The notes beneath the pieces were generated by a model that did not search any database, was not told where the DNA came from, and saw nothing but the letters and a program-made list of their open reading frames with translations. A stretch of 64,000 bases of DNA from Pseudomonas sp. TH31 (GTDB lineage: Bacteria; Pseudomonadota; Gammaproteobacteria; Pseudomonadales; Pseudomonadaceae), in contig NZ_JAEKEZ010000029.1 of the NCBI RefSeq assembly GCF_016650815.1, forward strand, positions 124,001-188,000, given 5' to 3'. Position 1 is the stretch's first letter; the number at the start of each line of letters is the position of its first letter. This document shows positions 8,791-16,981 of this stretch, one piece after another. Position numbers and translations under genes: made by a program.

Positions 8791-9519
8791 TCAGCCCTTG
8801 AACACTTCATCCAGCAAGTTATGCATCGACACAAACGCCCGAGTGGCTGTTTTTGCGTCATACATCATCTTGCCCGGCACGTTTGCATGCGGATCGGTAA
8901 ACGAGTGAACTGCGCCGCCGTAGCTCAGCAGTTGCCAATCCACGCCCGCCGCGTTCATTTCATCTTCAAACGCTGGCAATTGCTCTTTTGGCACCAGCGG
9001 ATCGGACGCACCGTGCAGCACCAGCACCGAGCCCTTGATGTTTTTCGCATCGTTCACGTTCGGTGTATCCAGCGAGCCATGGAACGACACCGCGGCTTTC
9101 ACCGGCGCACCGGCGCGAGCCAGTTCCAGCGCACAGCAACCGCCAAAGCAGAAACCGAAAGTCCCCAGCTTCGAGGTATCGACCGCCGCCTCGCCCTGAG
9201 CCTGCAATTGCTCGAACGCTGCCGCCATACGCTTGCGCAGCAAGGCGCGGTCATTCTTCAACGGCATCATCGCCGCGCCCGCCTCGTCGCCGTTCTGCGG
9301 ACGAACCGACTGACCGTAAAGGTCAGCAAGCAACACCACATAACCCTTGGCCGCCACCGACTTGGCGATTTCTTCGGCGCCAGCGCTGACGCCCATCCAG
9401 TTCGGTGCCATCAACAGACCCGGACGAAGCCCTTTATGGTCGGCATCAAAGGCCAGACGGCTTTCGTAGGATTGGCCATCCAGTTGATAGACCACAGAAC
9501 GCACAGTGACTTGGCTCAT
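8791..9519 (-). CDS. Dienelactone hydrolase family protein
   Basis: A 242-residue alpha/beta hydrolase of the DLH family. The nucleophile is Cys124 in GFCFGG, with Asp173 (GASDPLVP) and His205 (GAVHSF) completing the triad typical of carboxymethylenebutenolidase. No catechol-pathway genes are nearby, so a housekeeping esterase or lactonase role is as likely as chlorocatechol breakdown. ATG 9519 has AGGAG at six bases. It lies downstream of htpG on the same strand but beyond htpG's terminator. Confidence 0.88.
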   Translation of the reverse strand: MSQVTVRSVVYQLDGQSYESRLAFDADHKGLRPGLLMAPNWMGVSAGAEEIAKSVAAKGYVVLLADLYGQSVRPQNGDEAGAAMMPLKNDRALLRKRMAAAFEQLQAQGEAAVDTSKLGTFGFCFGGCCALELARAGAPVKAAVSFHGSLDTPNVNDAKNIKGSVLVLHGASDPLVPKEQLPAFEDEMNAAGVDWQLLSYGGAVHSFTDPHANVPGKMMYDAKTATRAFVSMHNLLDEVFKG

Positions 9520-9545
9520 TTCAGACTCCTAAGACTCAAGAATAA

Positions 9546-9569
9546 AAAAACCCGCCGAAGCGGGTTTTT
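9546..9569 (-). terminator. Rho-independent terminator of htpG
   Basis: AAAAACCCGC and GCGGGTTTTT pair around CGAA. On the minus strand the stem is followed by a further T-rich tail. It lies 12 bases past the htpG stop. Confidence 0.88.
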
Positions 9570-9580
9570 GTACAACTCAG

Positions 9581-11485
9581 TTAAACCGACAGTTCAACCA
9601 GCAGCTTGTTGAGACGACGCACGTAGGCCGCCGGGTCTTTCAAGCTGTCACCAGCCGCCAGGGCCGCCTGATCGAACAGGATGTGCGACAGGTCGCCAAA
9701 GCGCTCGTCACTCTGCTCAGCGTCAAGCTTCTCGATCAGCGGGTGAGCCGGGTTGAATTCGAAGATCGGCTTCGAATCCGGCACCTTCTGCCCGCTGGCT
9801 TCGAGGATCTGACGCATCTGCAAGCCCAGGTCCTGCTCGCCGATGGCCAGAATCGCCGGGGAATCGGTCAGACGGTGGGAAACCCGCACTTCAGCAACCG
9901 AGTCGCCCAGCGCAGTTTTCAAACGCTCAACCAGACCTTCTTTGGACTTGGCGACTTCTTCCGCGGCTTTCTTGTCCTCTTCCGAATCCAGGTTGCCGAG
10001 GTCCAGGTCACCGCGTGCCACGTCGACAAAAGTCTTGCCGTCGAAGTCGCTGAGGTAGCTCATCAGCCACTCGTCGATGCGATCGGTCAGCAGCAGCACT
10101 TCGATGCCTTTCTTGCGGAAGACTTCCAGGTGCGGGCTGTTTTTGACTTGTGCGTAGGTTTCGCCGGTCAGGTAGTAGATCTTGTCCTGACCGTCCTTGG
10201 CGCGTGCCAGGTAGTCAGCCAGACCGACCACTTGCTCGCCTTCATCACCATGGGTGGATGCAAAGCGCAGCAGGCCTGCGATTTTTTCTTTGTTGGCGAA
10301 ATCTTCAGCCGGGCCTTCTTTCATGACCTGACCGAAGTTTTTCCAGAAGCCTTTGTATTGCTCAGGCTCGTTCTTCGCCAGTTTTTCCAGCATGTCGAGC
10401 ACGCGCTTGGTCAGCGCCGACTTCATGGAATCGATGATCGGGTCTTTCTGCAGGATTTCCCGCGACACGTTCAGCGACAGGTCGTTGGAGTCGACCACGC
10501 CTTTGATGAAGCGCAGGTACAGCGGCAGGAACGACTCGGCCTGATCCATCACGAACACACGCTGCACGTACAGCTTCAGGCCTTTCGGCGCTTCACGCTG
10601 GTACAGGTCGAACGGAGCACGGGTCGGCACGTACAACAGCGAGGTGTATTCCAGCTTGCCTTCGACCTTGTTATGGGTCCAGCTCAGCGGGTTCTCGAAA
10701 TCATGAGCGATGTGTTTGTAGAACTCCTGGTATTCCTCGTCCTTCACTTCAGTGCGAGGACGGGTCCACAGGGCGCTGGCGCGGTTGACGGTTTCCCATT
10801 CAACGGCCGGCTGCTCTTCGCCTTCGGCGGCTGCCACTTCTTTCGGCAACTCGATCGGCAGAGCGATGTGATCGGAGTACTTCTTGATGATGTTGCGCAG
10901 ACGCCAGCCATCGGCGAACTCGTCTTCCGCAGCCTTAAGATGCAGGACGATGCGCGTGCCGCGCTCGGCTTTCTCAACGGTAGCGACTTCAAACTCGCCT
11001 TCACCCTTGGACGACCAGTGCACGCCTTCGCTGGCAGCATCACCGGCACGACGGCTGAACACGTCGACTTTGTCGGCGACGATGAATGCGGAGTAGAAGC
11101 CCACACCGAACTGACCGATCAGGTGCGAGTCTTTTTTCTGATCGCCGGACAGGTGCTTCATGAAGTCGGCAGTACCGGATTTGGCGATGGTCCCCAGGTG
11201 GGTAATCGCTTCTTCACGGCTCATGCCGATACCGTTGTCTTCGAGGGTGACGGTTTTGGCGTCCTTGTCGAAGCTCACACGGATTTTCAGTTCGGCGCCA
11301 CCTTCCAGCAACTCAGGCTTGGACAGCGCTTCGAAACGTAACTTGTCGACAGCGTCAGAGGCGTTCGAGATCAATTCGCGAAGGAAGATTTCCTTGTTGG
11401 AATACAGCGAATGGATCATGAGGTGCAGCAGTTGCTTCACCTCGGTCTGGAAGCCCAGGGTTTCCTTTTGAGTTTCCACACTCAT
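9581..11485 (-). CDS. htpG: Molecular chaperone HtpG (Hsp90)
   Basis: Bacterial Hsp90: an ATP-driven homodimeric chaperone that remodels client proteins, often with DnaK. The 634-residue protein has the GHKL ATPase domain at the N-terminus: ELISNASDAVDKLRFEAL with Asn41, then DNGIGM, GTIAKSGT and GQFGVGFYSAFIVADKV. Middle and C-terminal dimerisation domains follow at normal length. I start at ATG 11485 (MSVETQKETLGF), the family start; an ATG two codons upstream is also possible. The upstream region has a good heat-shock promoter overlapping the end of the preceding thioesterase gene, so htpG is probably transcribed independently as well. Confidence 0.97.
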   Translation of the reverse strand: MSVETQKETLGFQTEVKQLLHLMIHSLYSNKEIFLRELISNASDAVDKLRFEALSKPELLEGGAELKIRVSFDKDAKTVTLEDNGIGMSREEAITHLGTIAKSGTADFMKHLSGDQKKDSHLIGQFGVGFYSAFIVADKVDVFSRRAGDAASEGVHWSSKGEGEFEVATVEKAERGTRIVLHLKAAEDEFADGWRLRNIIKKYSDHIALPIELPKEVAAAEGEEQPAVEWETVNRASALWTRPRTEVKDEEYQEFYKHIAHDFENPLSWTHNKVEGKLEYTSLLYVPTRAPFDLYQREAPKGLKLYVQRVFVMDQAESFLPLYLRFIKGVVDSNDLSLNVSREILQKDPIIDSMKSALTKRVLDMLEKLAKNEPEQYKGFWKNFGQVMKEGPAEDFANKEKIAGLLRFASTHGDEGEQVVGLADYLARAKDGQDKIYYLTGETYAQVKNSPHLEVFRKKGIEVLLLTDRIDEWLMSYLSDFDGKTFVDVARGDLDLGNLDSEEDKKAAEEVAKSKEGLVERLKTALGDSVAEVRVSHRLTDSPAILAIGEQDLGLQMRQILEASGQKVPDSKPIFEFNPAHPLIEKLDAEQSDERFGDLSHILFDQAALAAGDSLKDPAAYVRRLNKLLVELSV

Positions 11486-11552
11486 GGTCATCAAACTCCA
11501 ATCAGATGGCAGTGGCCGCGACCTGAAGGGTCGGCGGCGGGTTGTCATCAGA

Positions 11553-11579
11553 GTTTGGGGCTGAGTTCAGGATTTCAAG
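11553..11579 (-). promoter_or_regulatory. Sigma-32 (RpoH) type promoter for htpG
   Basis: Reading the minus strand: CTTGAAA (11579-11573), a 12-base spacer, then CCCCAAAC (11560-11553). The RpoH consensus is CTTGAAA, 11-16 bases, CCCCATNT, so the -35 is perfect and the -10 close. The -35 overlaps the stop codon of the upstream thioesterase gene. The expected start near 11545 would leave a leader of about 60 bases. Confidence 0.75.
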
Positions 11580-12018
11580 GGCTCTTCGATTTTGAAATGC
11601 CCCGGGCCGTGGCAATCGGCTCGGCTTCGGTGGTTTGCCAGGCCGTTATGGCCACGTTGGCCACCCGCCGCCCCTGGCGGCAAACCTGGCAACGCGCCCA
11701 CGTATCGCGAAATTGCCCGGCGCGCAGATAGTCGAGGGAAAAGTCGATGATCTTCGGTACACCGGGCGAGCCGGTGAAGATCAACAGGTGCAGCGCCGCC
11801 GCCAGTTCCATGAACCCGGCGATCACGCCGCCATGAATCGCCGGCAATAAAGGGTTACCAATGTTGTCCTTGTTGGCCGGCAGGCGGAACAGCAACTCAT
11901 CCCCTACCCGCGAACACTCGACACCAATCAACTTGGCGTACGGGATCAGGTGCAGCAGCGAGGCGTAGTCCCCTCGCTCGTGAGCCTGTTGAAGTTGTTC
12001 CTTGAACGCGTCAGTCAT
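11575..12018 (-). CDS. PaaI-type hot-dog thioesterase (second of a pair)
   Basis: A 147-residue hot-dog fold protein of the PaaI/YbgC thioesterase group, which hydrolyse acyl-CoA thioesters. The characteristic IHGGVIAGFMELAAAL segment lies near residues 60-75. GGAGGT stands five bases before the ATG. The start overlaps the stop of the other thioesterase by four bases (ATGA), so the two are translationally coupled and may form a heteromer or be diverged duplicates. The substrate is unknown. Confidence 0.85.
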   Translation of the reverse strand: MTDAFKEQLQQAHERGDYASLLHLIPYAKLIGVECSRVGDELLFRLPANKDNIGNPLLPAIHGGVIAGFMELAAALHLLIFTGSPGVPKIIDFSLDYLRAGQFRDTWARCQVCRQGRRVANVAITAWQTTEAEPIATARGISKSKSP

Positions 12019-12491
12019 TTCGCACCTCCGGCGATCGCGCCGCCAAAGCCTTTCGTGCCTTTGATGCCCTTGCCCATGCGCATGAAGGTGCCGACCACGT
12101 GGGCGATGGGGTGCTCGGGGTCGTCCTGGTAGGCAAAGCCGCGGGCAAAAATCACGTCAGTGGTCACCCGGTAGCACTGGGCGAAGCCGTAGACATCCTT
12201 ATGCGGCTCGGCCGCGTGCATGTAGTCGATGCGCAAATCGAGGGTCGGGCAGACTTCGAATTCCGGCAACACGCACAGGGTGGACATGCCGCACGCGGTG
12301 TCCATCAACGACGTCAGGGCACCCCCATGAATGACACCGGTTTGCGGGTTTCCGACAATTTGCGGGCTGTAGGGCAGGATCACTGTCAGCCCTTCATTGC
12401 TTGCGCTGTGCACGCGTAGACCAAGTACCTGACAATGTCGCAGTGCCGATAGAAATCGTGTCGCGCGCTCAAAAACGGGGTTTTCGGCCAT
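12015..12491 (-). CDS. PaaI-type hot-dog thioesterase (first of a pair)
   Basis: A 158-residue hot-dog thioesterase-like protein with GVIHGGALTSLMDTACG near the expected active-site helix. The start is uncertain: ATG 12491 (MAENPVFERATRF) has AAGAAGAG about ten bases upstream, while an ATG at 12527 would add 12 residues and has GGA seven bases away. It precedes and overlaps the second thioesterase. Acyl-CoA hydrolysis is inferred from fold only. Confidence 0.82.
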   Translation of the reverse strand: MAENPVFERATRFLSALRHCQVLGLRVHSASNEGLTVILPYSPQIVGNPQTGVIHGGALTSLMDTACGMSTLCVLPEFEVCPTLDLRIDYMHAAEPHKDVYGFAQCYRVTTDVIFARGFAYQDDPEHPIAHVVGTFMRMGKGIKGTKGFGGAIAGGAK

Positions 12492-12649
12492 TTGATAAAA
12501 ACTCTTCTTAGTATCCCGGTAAAGCATCAGGCATTCCGGGTAAAAGTTCCGTGCGATAAAAACTTATATATCTGTATGAAATGAGGAACTTATCGCTGTC
12601 GGCGGTGCTCGAAAGGCCAGTAGATATTTTCCATAAGGAGAAACACCCC

Positions 12650-12907
12650 ATGCGTAAGACTTTAGCTATTGCCTTGATGTTGACCGCTTCCCTCGGTCTC
12701 GCTGCTTGCGATAAAAAATCCGAGGACAAAGCTCAAGATGCTAACCAACATGCTGAGCAAGCCCAGCAAAAAATGAACGAAGCTCAGGATAAAGTGAACG
12801 ACGCGGCGAAAGAAAACGCCGAAGCCGCCAAAGATCAGGCTGAATCGAACAAAGCGGCAACCCAGGAGTCCGCTCCGGCCGCTCCTACCGAAGCACCTAA
12901 AAACTAA
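12650..12907 (+). CDS. Small Ala/Lys/Gln-rich lipoprotein
   Basis: An 85-residue protein with a lipoprotein signal: the hydrophobic core ends at LAAC, making Cys20 the lipidated residue. The mature part (DKKSEDKAQDANQ...) is hydrophilic, rich in Ala, Gln, Lys and Asn, and probably a single long helix or coiled coil, followed by an Ala/Pro tail. Asp at +2 would argue for inner-membrane retention in E. coli, but the rule differs in Pseudomonas. AAGGAG lies nine bases before the ATG. The function is unknown. Confidence 0.85.
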   Translation: MRKTLAIALMLTASLGLAACDKKSEDKAQDANQHAEQAQQKMNEAQDKVNDAAKENAEAAKDQAESNKAATQESAPAAPTEAPKN

Positions 12908-12925
12908 AACAGTTTTTAGCGTGAT

Positions 12926-12958
12926 AAAAGAAAACCCGCCAAGTGCGGGTTTTCTTTT
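12926..12958. terminator. Bidirectional rho-independent terminator
   Basis: AAAAGAAAACCCGC pairs with GCGGGTTTTCTTTT around CAAGT, giving A- and T-rich flanks on both strands. It lies between the convergent lipoprotein and MAPEG genes and can serve both. Confidence 0.9.
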
Positions 12959-12975
12959 GCCTGTTATTTGCTGCG

Positions 12976-13377
12976 TTAGAGCAAAACGGTTTTAAAAGTC
13001 GGACTAATCATCAGCAATAACGAACAAACTAATCCGACGACCCACACCAGACTGCGCTGCCAGGCAAGATCCCCCCAATAGCACAGCAAATAGAGGATGC
13101 GCGCGATCACAAAGATGATCGCCAACGAATCGATCAGCCACCCTGCCGTCTGCGTGGTGTGCGCCATCAATACCCCCACCGCAAACAAGATGAAAGCTTC
13201 GATACTGTTCTGGTGAGCCGCCAACGCACGGGCACCGAAGCCGGTTAGTTGCGCCTGTTGCTGGCGTGGCAGGTGATTGTTGTAACCGCCCTGCTCCTTC
13301 ATGGCCTTGGCCACGGGCATACGGGCCACGTAGATCAGCAAGGCACTGATAAACACACACCAGAACGGAATACTCAT
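12976..13377 (-). CDS. MAPEG family membrane protein
   Basis: A 133-residue protein with four predicted membrane helices and the MAPEG-type loop after helix 1 (QQAQLTGFGARALAAHQNSIEAF). Eukaryotic MAPEG members act on glutathione or eicosanoids; bacterial ones are mostly uncharacterised. The ATG at 13377 overlaps the stop of the DUF599 gene by one base (TGATG), so the two are coupled. Confidence 0.85.
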   Translation of the reverse strand: MSIPFWCVFISALLIYVARMPVAKAMKEQGGYNNHLPRQQQAQLTGFGARALAAHQNSIEAFILFAVGVLMAHTTQTAGWLIDSLAIIFVIARILYLLCYWGDLAWQRSLVWVVGLVCSLLLMISPTFKTVLL

Positions 13378-14114
13378 CAAGCGGCCTCTTTGTTGGCTTC
13401 GGGCAATGGCGCCTCTGTAGGGGTATAGACCATCACGTCGAGAACGTCGGAGTGAAACTCCCGGCGATACAACACCAGCACGACGCCGGTGCTCATCAAC
13501 ATGAATAGCCAGGGGCTGACGAACCAGGCCAGCATGGTCATGCCGAAGTAGTAAGAGCGCAGGCCAAAGTTGAACTGGTTGGCCGCCATCGAGATGACCC
13601 GCGCCGCGCGTGCTGCGAAGGCTTTACGCTCCTGCTCGGAAACATGCCGCTCGCCGATCATCGGTGCCGAGCCAACTAGCACGGCCGCGAAGTTGTACTG
13701 ACGCATGCACCAACTGAAGGTGAAAAACGCATAGACAAACACCAGCGCCAGGCACAGCAACTTGATCTCCGACATGCCCTGAGAAGCCTGCTGGACCATG
13801 GGAATGTCTGCCAGCAACGACACGGCCCTTTCGGAGGCGCCGAGTACGGTGAGAATACCCGCCAGGATAATCAAGGTGCTGGAGGCGAAGAACGAGGCGT
13901 TGCGTTCCAGGTTGCCAATCACGCTGGCATCGGCGATGCGGTTGTCGCGCAGCAGCATACGGCGCATCCAGTCTTCCCGGTACAGGTGCAGCACACTGGC
14001 CAGGCACGCGGTGTCACGCCCCTTCCACGTCGCATAACGGGTGTAGCCGCCCCAGCAGATGACAAACCAGAGCGCGGCGAGAAGGTGGATCAGGTTGGCG
14101 TGGATGAACGACAT
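13377..14114 (-). CDS. DUF599 family membrane protein
   Basis: A 245-residue protein with about four to five hydrophobic helices (near residues 7-25, 65-90, 110-140 and 185-215). It matches the DUF599 family, function unknown. I start at ATG 14114 (MSFIHANLIHLL) with AAGGA five bases upstream; the frame stays open for 25 codons further into a REP element, which is not credible as coding. It is coupled with the MAPEG gene downstream. Confidence 0.82.
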   Translation of the reverse strand: MSFIHANLIHLLAALWFVICWGGYTRYATWKGRDTACLASVLHLYREDWMRRMLLRDNRIADASVIGNLERNASFFASSTLIILAGILTVLGASERAVSLLADIPMVQQASQGMSEIKLLCLALVFVYAFFTFSWCMRQYNFAAVLVGSAPMIGERHVSEQERKAFAARAARVISMAANQFNFGLRSYYFGMTMLAWFVSPWLFMLMSTGVVLVLYRREFHSDVLDVMVYTPTEAPLPEANKEAA

Positions 14115-14152
14115 GCAGGTCCTTGTGATGTAAGTGCGCGATACCGAAAACC

Positions 14153-14242
14153 TGTGGGAGCGAGCCTGCTCGCGAAAGCTGAGTGTCAAACAACATCAAT
14201 GTTGATTGATAGGCCGCTTTCGCGAGCAGGCTCGCTCCCACA
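14153..14242. repeat. REP doublet, family B variant
   Basis: Inverted arms TGTGGGAGCGAGCCTGCTCG (left) and its complement (right), 26 bp each and perfectly paired, with a 38-base loop that contains a smaller palindrome. Compared with the other family-B copies it carries GAGCC in place of GGGCT. Confidence 0.85.
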
Positions 14243-14305
14243 TTTGGTTTTGTGCAGTGGTTCGACGTTAGTTGACGGAAAAAGACACTGCCTGACGCCC
14301 ATAAA

Positions 14306-14337
14306 AAATGCCCCGTATCGATTGATACGGGGCATTT
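14306..14337 (-). terminator. Rho-independent terminator of brnQ
   Basis: AAATGCCCCGTATC and GATACGGGGCATTT pair around GATT; on the minus strand a TTTTTT tract follows. It lies 40 bases past the brnQ stop. Confidence 0.88.
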
Positions 14338-14377
14338 CTGTTTTGGCCTGTTGCCCGCTTGTGGCGAGCGATCAGGT

Positions 14378-15691
14378 TTAAGCCAGGGCTTCGTCGCGCT
14401 TGCCCAGCAGGCGGTCGCACACGGCCGCCACAACGAGCGTCATGACCGACGGCACCAGCCACGCCAGTCCTTGCGCGCTCAGCGGCAGGTGCGACAGCTG
14501 CGCCGGCATCCAGTCCGCCAGACCGGCGCCTTTAAGCGCGTCAATCATGCCGAAGATGAACGACACCAGCATCACCGGGCCGACGATGCGGCCCTGCTCA
14601 CGCCAGAAGTCTTTGCAGAAGCTCAGGGCGACCAGGACGATGCACGGTGGGTAGATCGCGGTCAGCACCGGGATCGAGAACGCGATCAGCTTGGTGAGGC
14701 CCAGGTTGGACACAAACAGCGAGAACACCGCCAGGATGATGACCAGCGTCTTGTAGGACAGAGGCAACACCCGGCTGAAGTATTCGGCGCAGGCGCAAGT
14801 CAGACCGACCGCGGTCACCAGGCACGCCAGCGAGATCAACACCGCCAGGAAACCGCTGCCCAGCGAACCGAAAGTGTGTTGCACGTAGGCGTGCAGGACG
14901 GCCGCACCATTCGCGGCACCGGCGGCCACTTCATGGCTGCCCGAACCGAGGCGGAACAAGCTGACGTAAACCAGCGCCAGACCGACGCCGGCAATCAAAC
15001 CGGCAATGATCGCGTAACGGGTGATCAACGCCGGCGACTCGACGCCACGGGAGCGGATCGCATTCACGATGACGATGCCGAACACCAGCGCGCCCAGGGT
15101 ATCCATGGTCAGGTAACCATTGATGAAGCCTTGGGAGAACGGTGCCGCCACATATTCAGGTGTGGCCACGCCGATATCACCGGCCGGCAAGGCGAACGCG
15201 GCGATGCCCAGCACAGCCAGGGCGATGATCTTCAGCGGCGCGAGGAAACGTCCCACGGTATCCAGCAGGCGGCCCGGATAGAGCGAGATGAAGAACACCA
15301 GCAGGAAGTACACCGAGCTGTAGAGGAACAGCGCCAGCGGGCTCTCACCGGTCAGCGGCGCCAGGCCCACTTCGAAAGACACGGTGGCGGTGCGCGGCGT
15401 GGCGAACAGCGGGCCGACAGCGAGGTAGCACGCGGCGGCCAGCAGGCCACCTGCGACTTTACCGATCGGGCTGCTCAAGGCATCCATTGCCCCACCGACC
15501 TTGGCCAGGGCGACAACAGTGATGACCGGCAGACCGACGGCGGTGATCAGAAAGCCCAGCGCCGCCATCCAGACATGAGGCCCGGACTGCAAACCGACGA
15601 TAGGCGGGAAGATGATGTTGCCGGCCCCGACAAACAGGGCAAACGTCATAAAACCAAGTGCCAGGATGTCCTGGCCTTTCAACACTTTCAT
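14378..15691 (-). CDS. brnQ: Branched-chain amino acid transport system II carrier protein
   Basis: A 437-residue polytopic protein with about 12 membrane helices. It is a LIVCS-family Na+-coupled carrier for Leu, Ile and Val. The N-terminal signature GFMTFALFVGAGNIIFPP and the GLTCACAEYFSRV segment are typical of BrnQ/BraB/BraZ. It has its own leader region and terminator, so it is monocistronic. Pseudomonas often has more than one such carrier (BraB, BraZ); which one this is cannot be told here. Confidence 0.94.
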   Translation of the reverse strand: MKVLKGQDILALGFMTFALFVGAGNIIFPPIVGLQSGPHVWMAALGFLITAVGLPVITVVALAKVGGAMDALSSPIGKVAGGLLAAACYLAVGPLFATPRTATVSFEVGLAPLTGESPLALFLYSSVYFLLVFFISLYPGRLLDTVGRFLAPLKIIALAVLGIAAFALPAGDIGVATPEYVAAPFSQGFINGYLTMDTLGALVFGIVIVNAIRSRGVESPALITRYAIIAGLIAGVGLALVYVSLFRLGSGSHEVAAGAANGAAVLHAYVQHTFGSLGSGFLAVLISLACLVTAVGLTCACAEYFSRVLPLSYKTLVIILAVFSLFVSNLGLTKLIAFSIPVLTAIYPPCIVLVALSFCKDFWREQGRIVGPVMLVSFIFGMIDALKGAGLADWMPAQLSHLPLSAQGLAWLVPSVMTLVVAAVCDRLLGKRDEALA

Positions 15692-15933
15692 TAAGGAAAT
15701 ACCACACTACTGAATCGGAATTTAGAGAGGGATTTCCCTTATGGGTGAGGGAAATGCTGTCGGTCTGTATAGGACCAACCCGTTTAGCGCGTAGCGACCT
15801 TGTGGGCTGCGGACGCAAAAATGGCTGCTAGCCTAACGAATTTGCATGACAAACGCACTGTTAGGGGGCGAAGTATCCGATACGCGACATTTCGATGTCG
15901 CGTTTACATATCTAAATTTCATCTAAAACAGCA

Positions 15934-16035
15934 AAGATCAAAAGATCGCAGCCTCCGGCAGCTCCTACATGGGATCGCATTCCAATGCAGGAGCTGCCGA
16001 AGGCTCGGGCCGCGTTCGGACGATCTTTTGATCTT
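15934..16035. repeat. REP doublet, family A hybrid
   Basis: The left arm is the GATCGCAGCCTCCGGCAGC form. The right arm is the GCTCGGGCCGCGTTCGGACG form. Both end in GATCAAAAGATC-like tips. The arms belong to two sub-variants, so the doublet looks recombined or diverged. Confidence 0.8.
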
Positions 16036-16043
16036 CGGAAACA

Positions 16044-16071
16044 ACAAAGGCCACCCGAAGGTGGCCTTTGT
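16044..16071 (-). terminator. Terminator of the sdh-suc operon
   Basis: ACAAAGGCCAC and GTGGCCTTTGT pair around CCGAAG; TTGTTT follows on the minus strand. It lies 28 bases past the sucD stop, at the end of the whole TCA cluster. Confidence 0.85.
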
Positions 16072-16099
16072 CTGGTGAAGCGTCAGCTAAGCGCGAGGC

Positions 16100-16981
16100 T
16101 TACTTGACAGCCCAGCCGGTCAGCTCGGACAAAGCCTTGCCGATGTCTGCCAGCGAACGCACGGTTTTAACGCCTGCGTCTTCCAGGGCAGCAAACTTCT
16201 CGTCTGCAGTGCCTTTGCCGCCAGAGATGATTGCGCCAGCATGGCCCATGCGCTTGCCTGCAGGGGCAGTCACACCAGCGATGTAGGAAACAACCGGCTT
16301 GGTCACGTGTGCCTTGATGTAGGCAGCCGCTTCTTCTTCAGCCGAACCGCCGATCTCACCGATCATGACGATCGCTTCGGTCTTCGGATCTTCCTGGAAC
16401 AGTTTCAGGATGTCGATGAAGTTCGAACCCGGGATCGGGTCACCGCCGATGCCGACGCAAGTCGACTGACCGAAACCGGCGTCAGTAGTCTGCTTCACAG
16501 CTTCGTAGGTCAGGGTGCCGGAACGGGAAACGATACCGACCTTGCCTGGCAAGTGAATGTGACCTGGCATGATGCCGATCTTGCATTCGCCTGGAGTGAT
16601 CACGCCTGGGCAGTTAGGACCGATCAGGACTACGCCCAGTTCGTCGCACTTGACCTTGGCATCCAGCATATCCAGGGTAGGAATGCCTTCAGTGATGCAA
16701 ACGATCAGCTTGATGCCGCCGAATGCTGCTTCCAGGATGGAGTCTTTGCAGAAAGGAGCTGGAACGTAGATCACGCTGGCGGTGGCGCCAGTGGCAGCTA
16801 CAGCGTCTTTCACGGTGTTGAACACTGGCAGGCCCAGGTGCTCGGTGCCGCCCTTGCCAGGAGTAACGCCACCCACCATCTTGGTGCCGTATTCGATGGC
16901 TTGCTGGGTGTGGAAACTACCTTGCGAACCGGTAATACCCTGGCAGATAACTTTGGTGTCTTTGTTGATCAGGACGCTCAT
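16100..16981 (-). CDS. sucD: Succinate-CoA ligase, alpha subunit
   Basis: A 293-residue subunit with an N-terminal Rossmann CoA-binding domain (GITGSQGSFHTQQAI near residue 16) and the phosphohistidine His247 in GHAGAIISGGKG. With SucC it makes succinate and ATP (or GTP) from succinyl-CoA. It starts one base inside the sucC stop (TAATG) and closes the operon. Confidence 0.97.
   Translation of the reverse strand: MSVLINKDTKVICQGITGSQGSFHTQQAIEYGTKMVGGVTPGKGGTEHLGLPVFNTVKDAVAATGATASVIYVPAPFCKDSILEAAFGGIKLIVCITEGIPTLDMLDAKVKCDELGVVLIGPNCPGVITPGECKIGIMPGHIHLPGKVGIVSRSGTLTYEAVKQTTDAGFGQSTCVGIGGDPIPGSNFIDILKLFQEDPKTEAIVMIGEIGGSAEEEAAAYIKAHVTKPVVSYIAGVTAPAGKRMGHAGAIISGGKGTADEKFAALEDAGVKTVRSLADIGKALSELTGWAVK

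Larger units (their letters stand above)
15692..16099. other. Intergenic region upstream of brnQ and downstream of sucD
   Basis: About 240 bases next to brnQ hold its leader, with no promoter I can assign. The remainder is a family-A REP doublet (15934-16035) and the sucD terminator (16044-16071). No supported coding frame. Confidence 0.5.

Noticed and set aside
14351..15694. 447-codon plus-strand frame opposite brnQ
   Set aside because: The His/Arg/Gln-rich composition is typical of antisense translation of a membrane protein gene; brnQ itself is certain.
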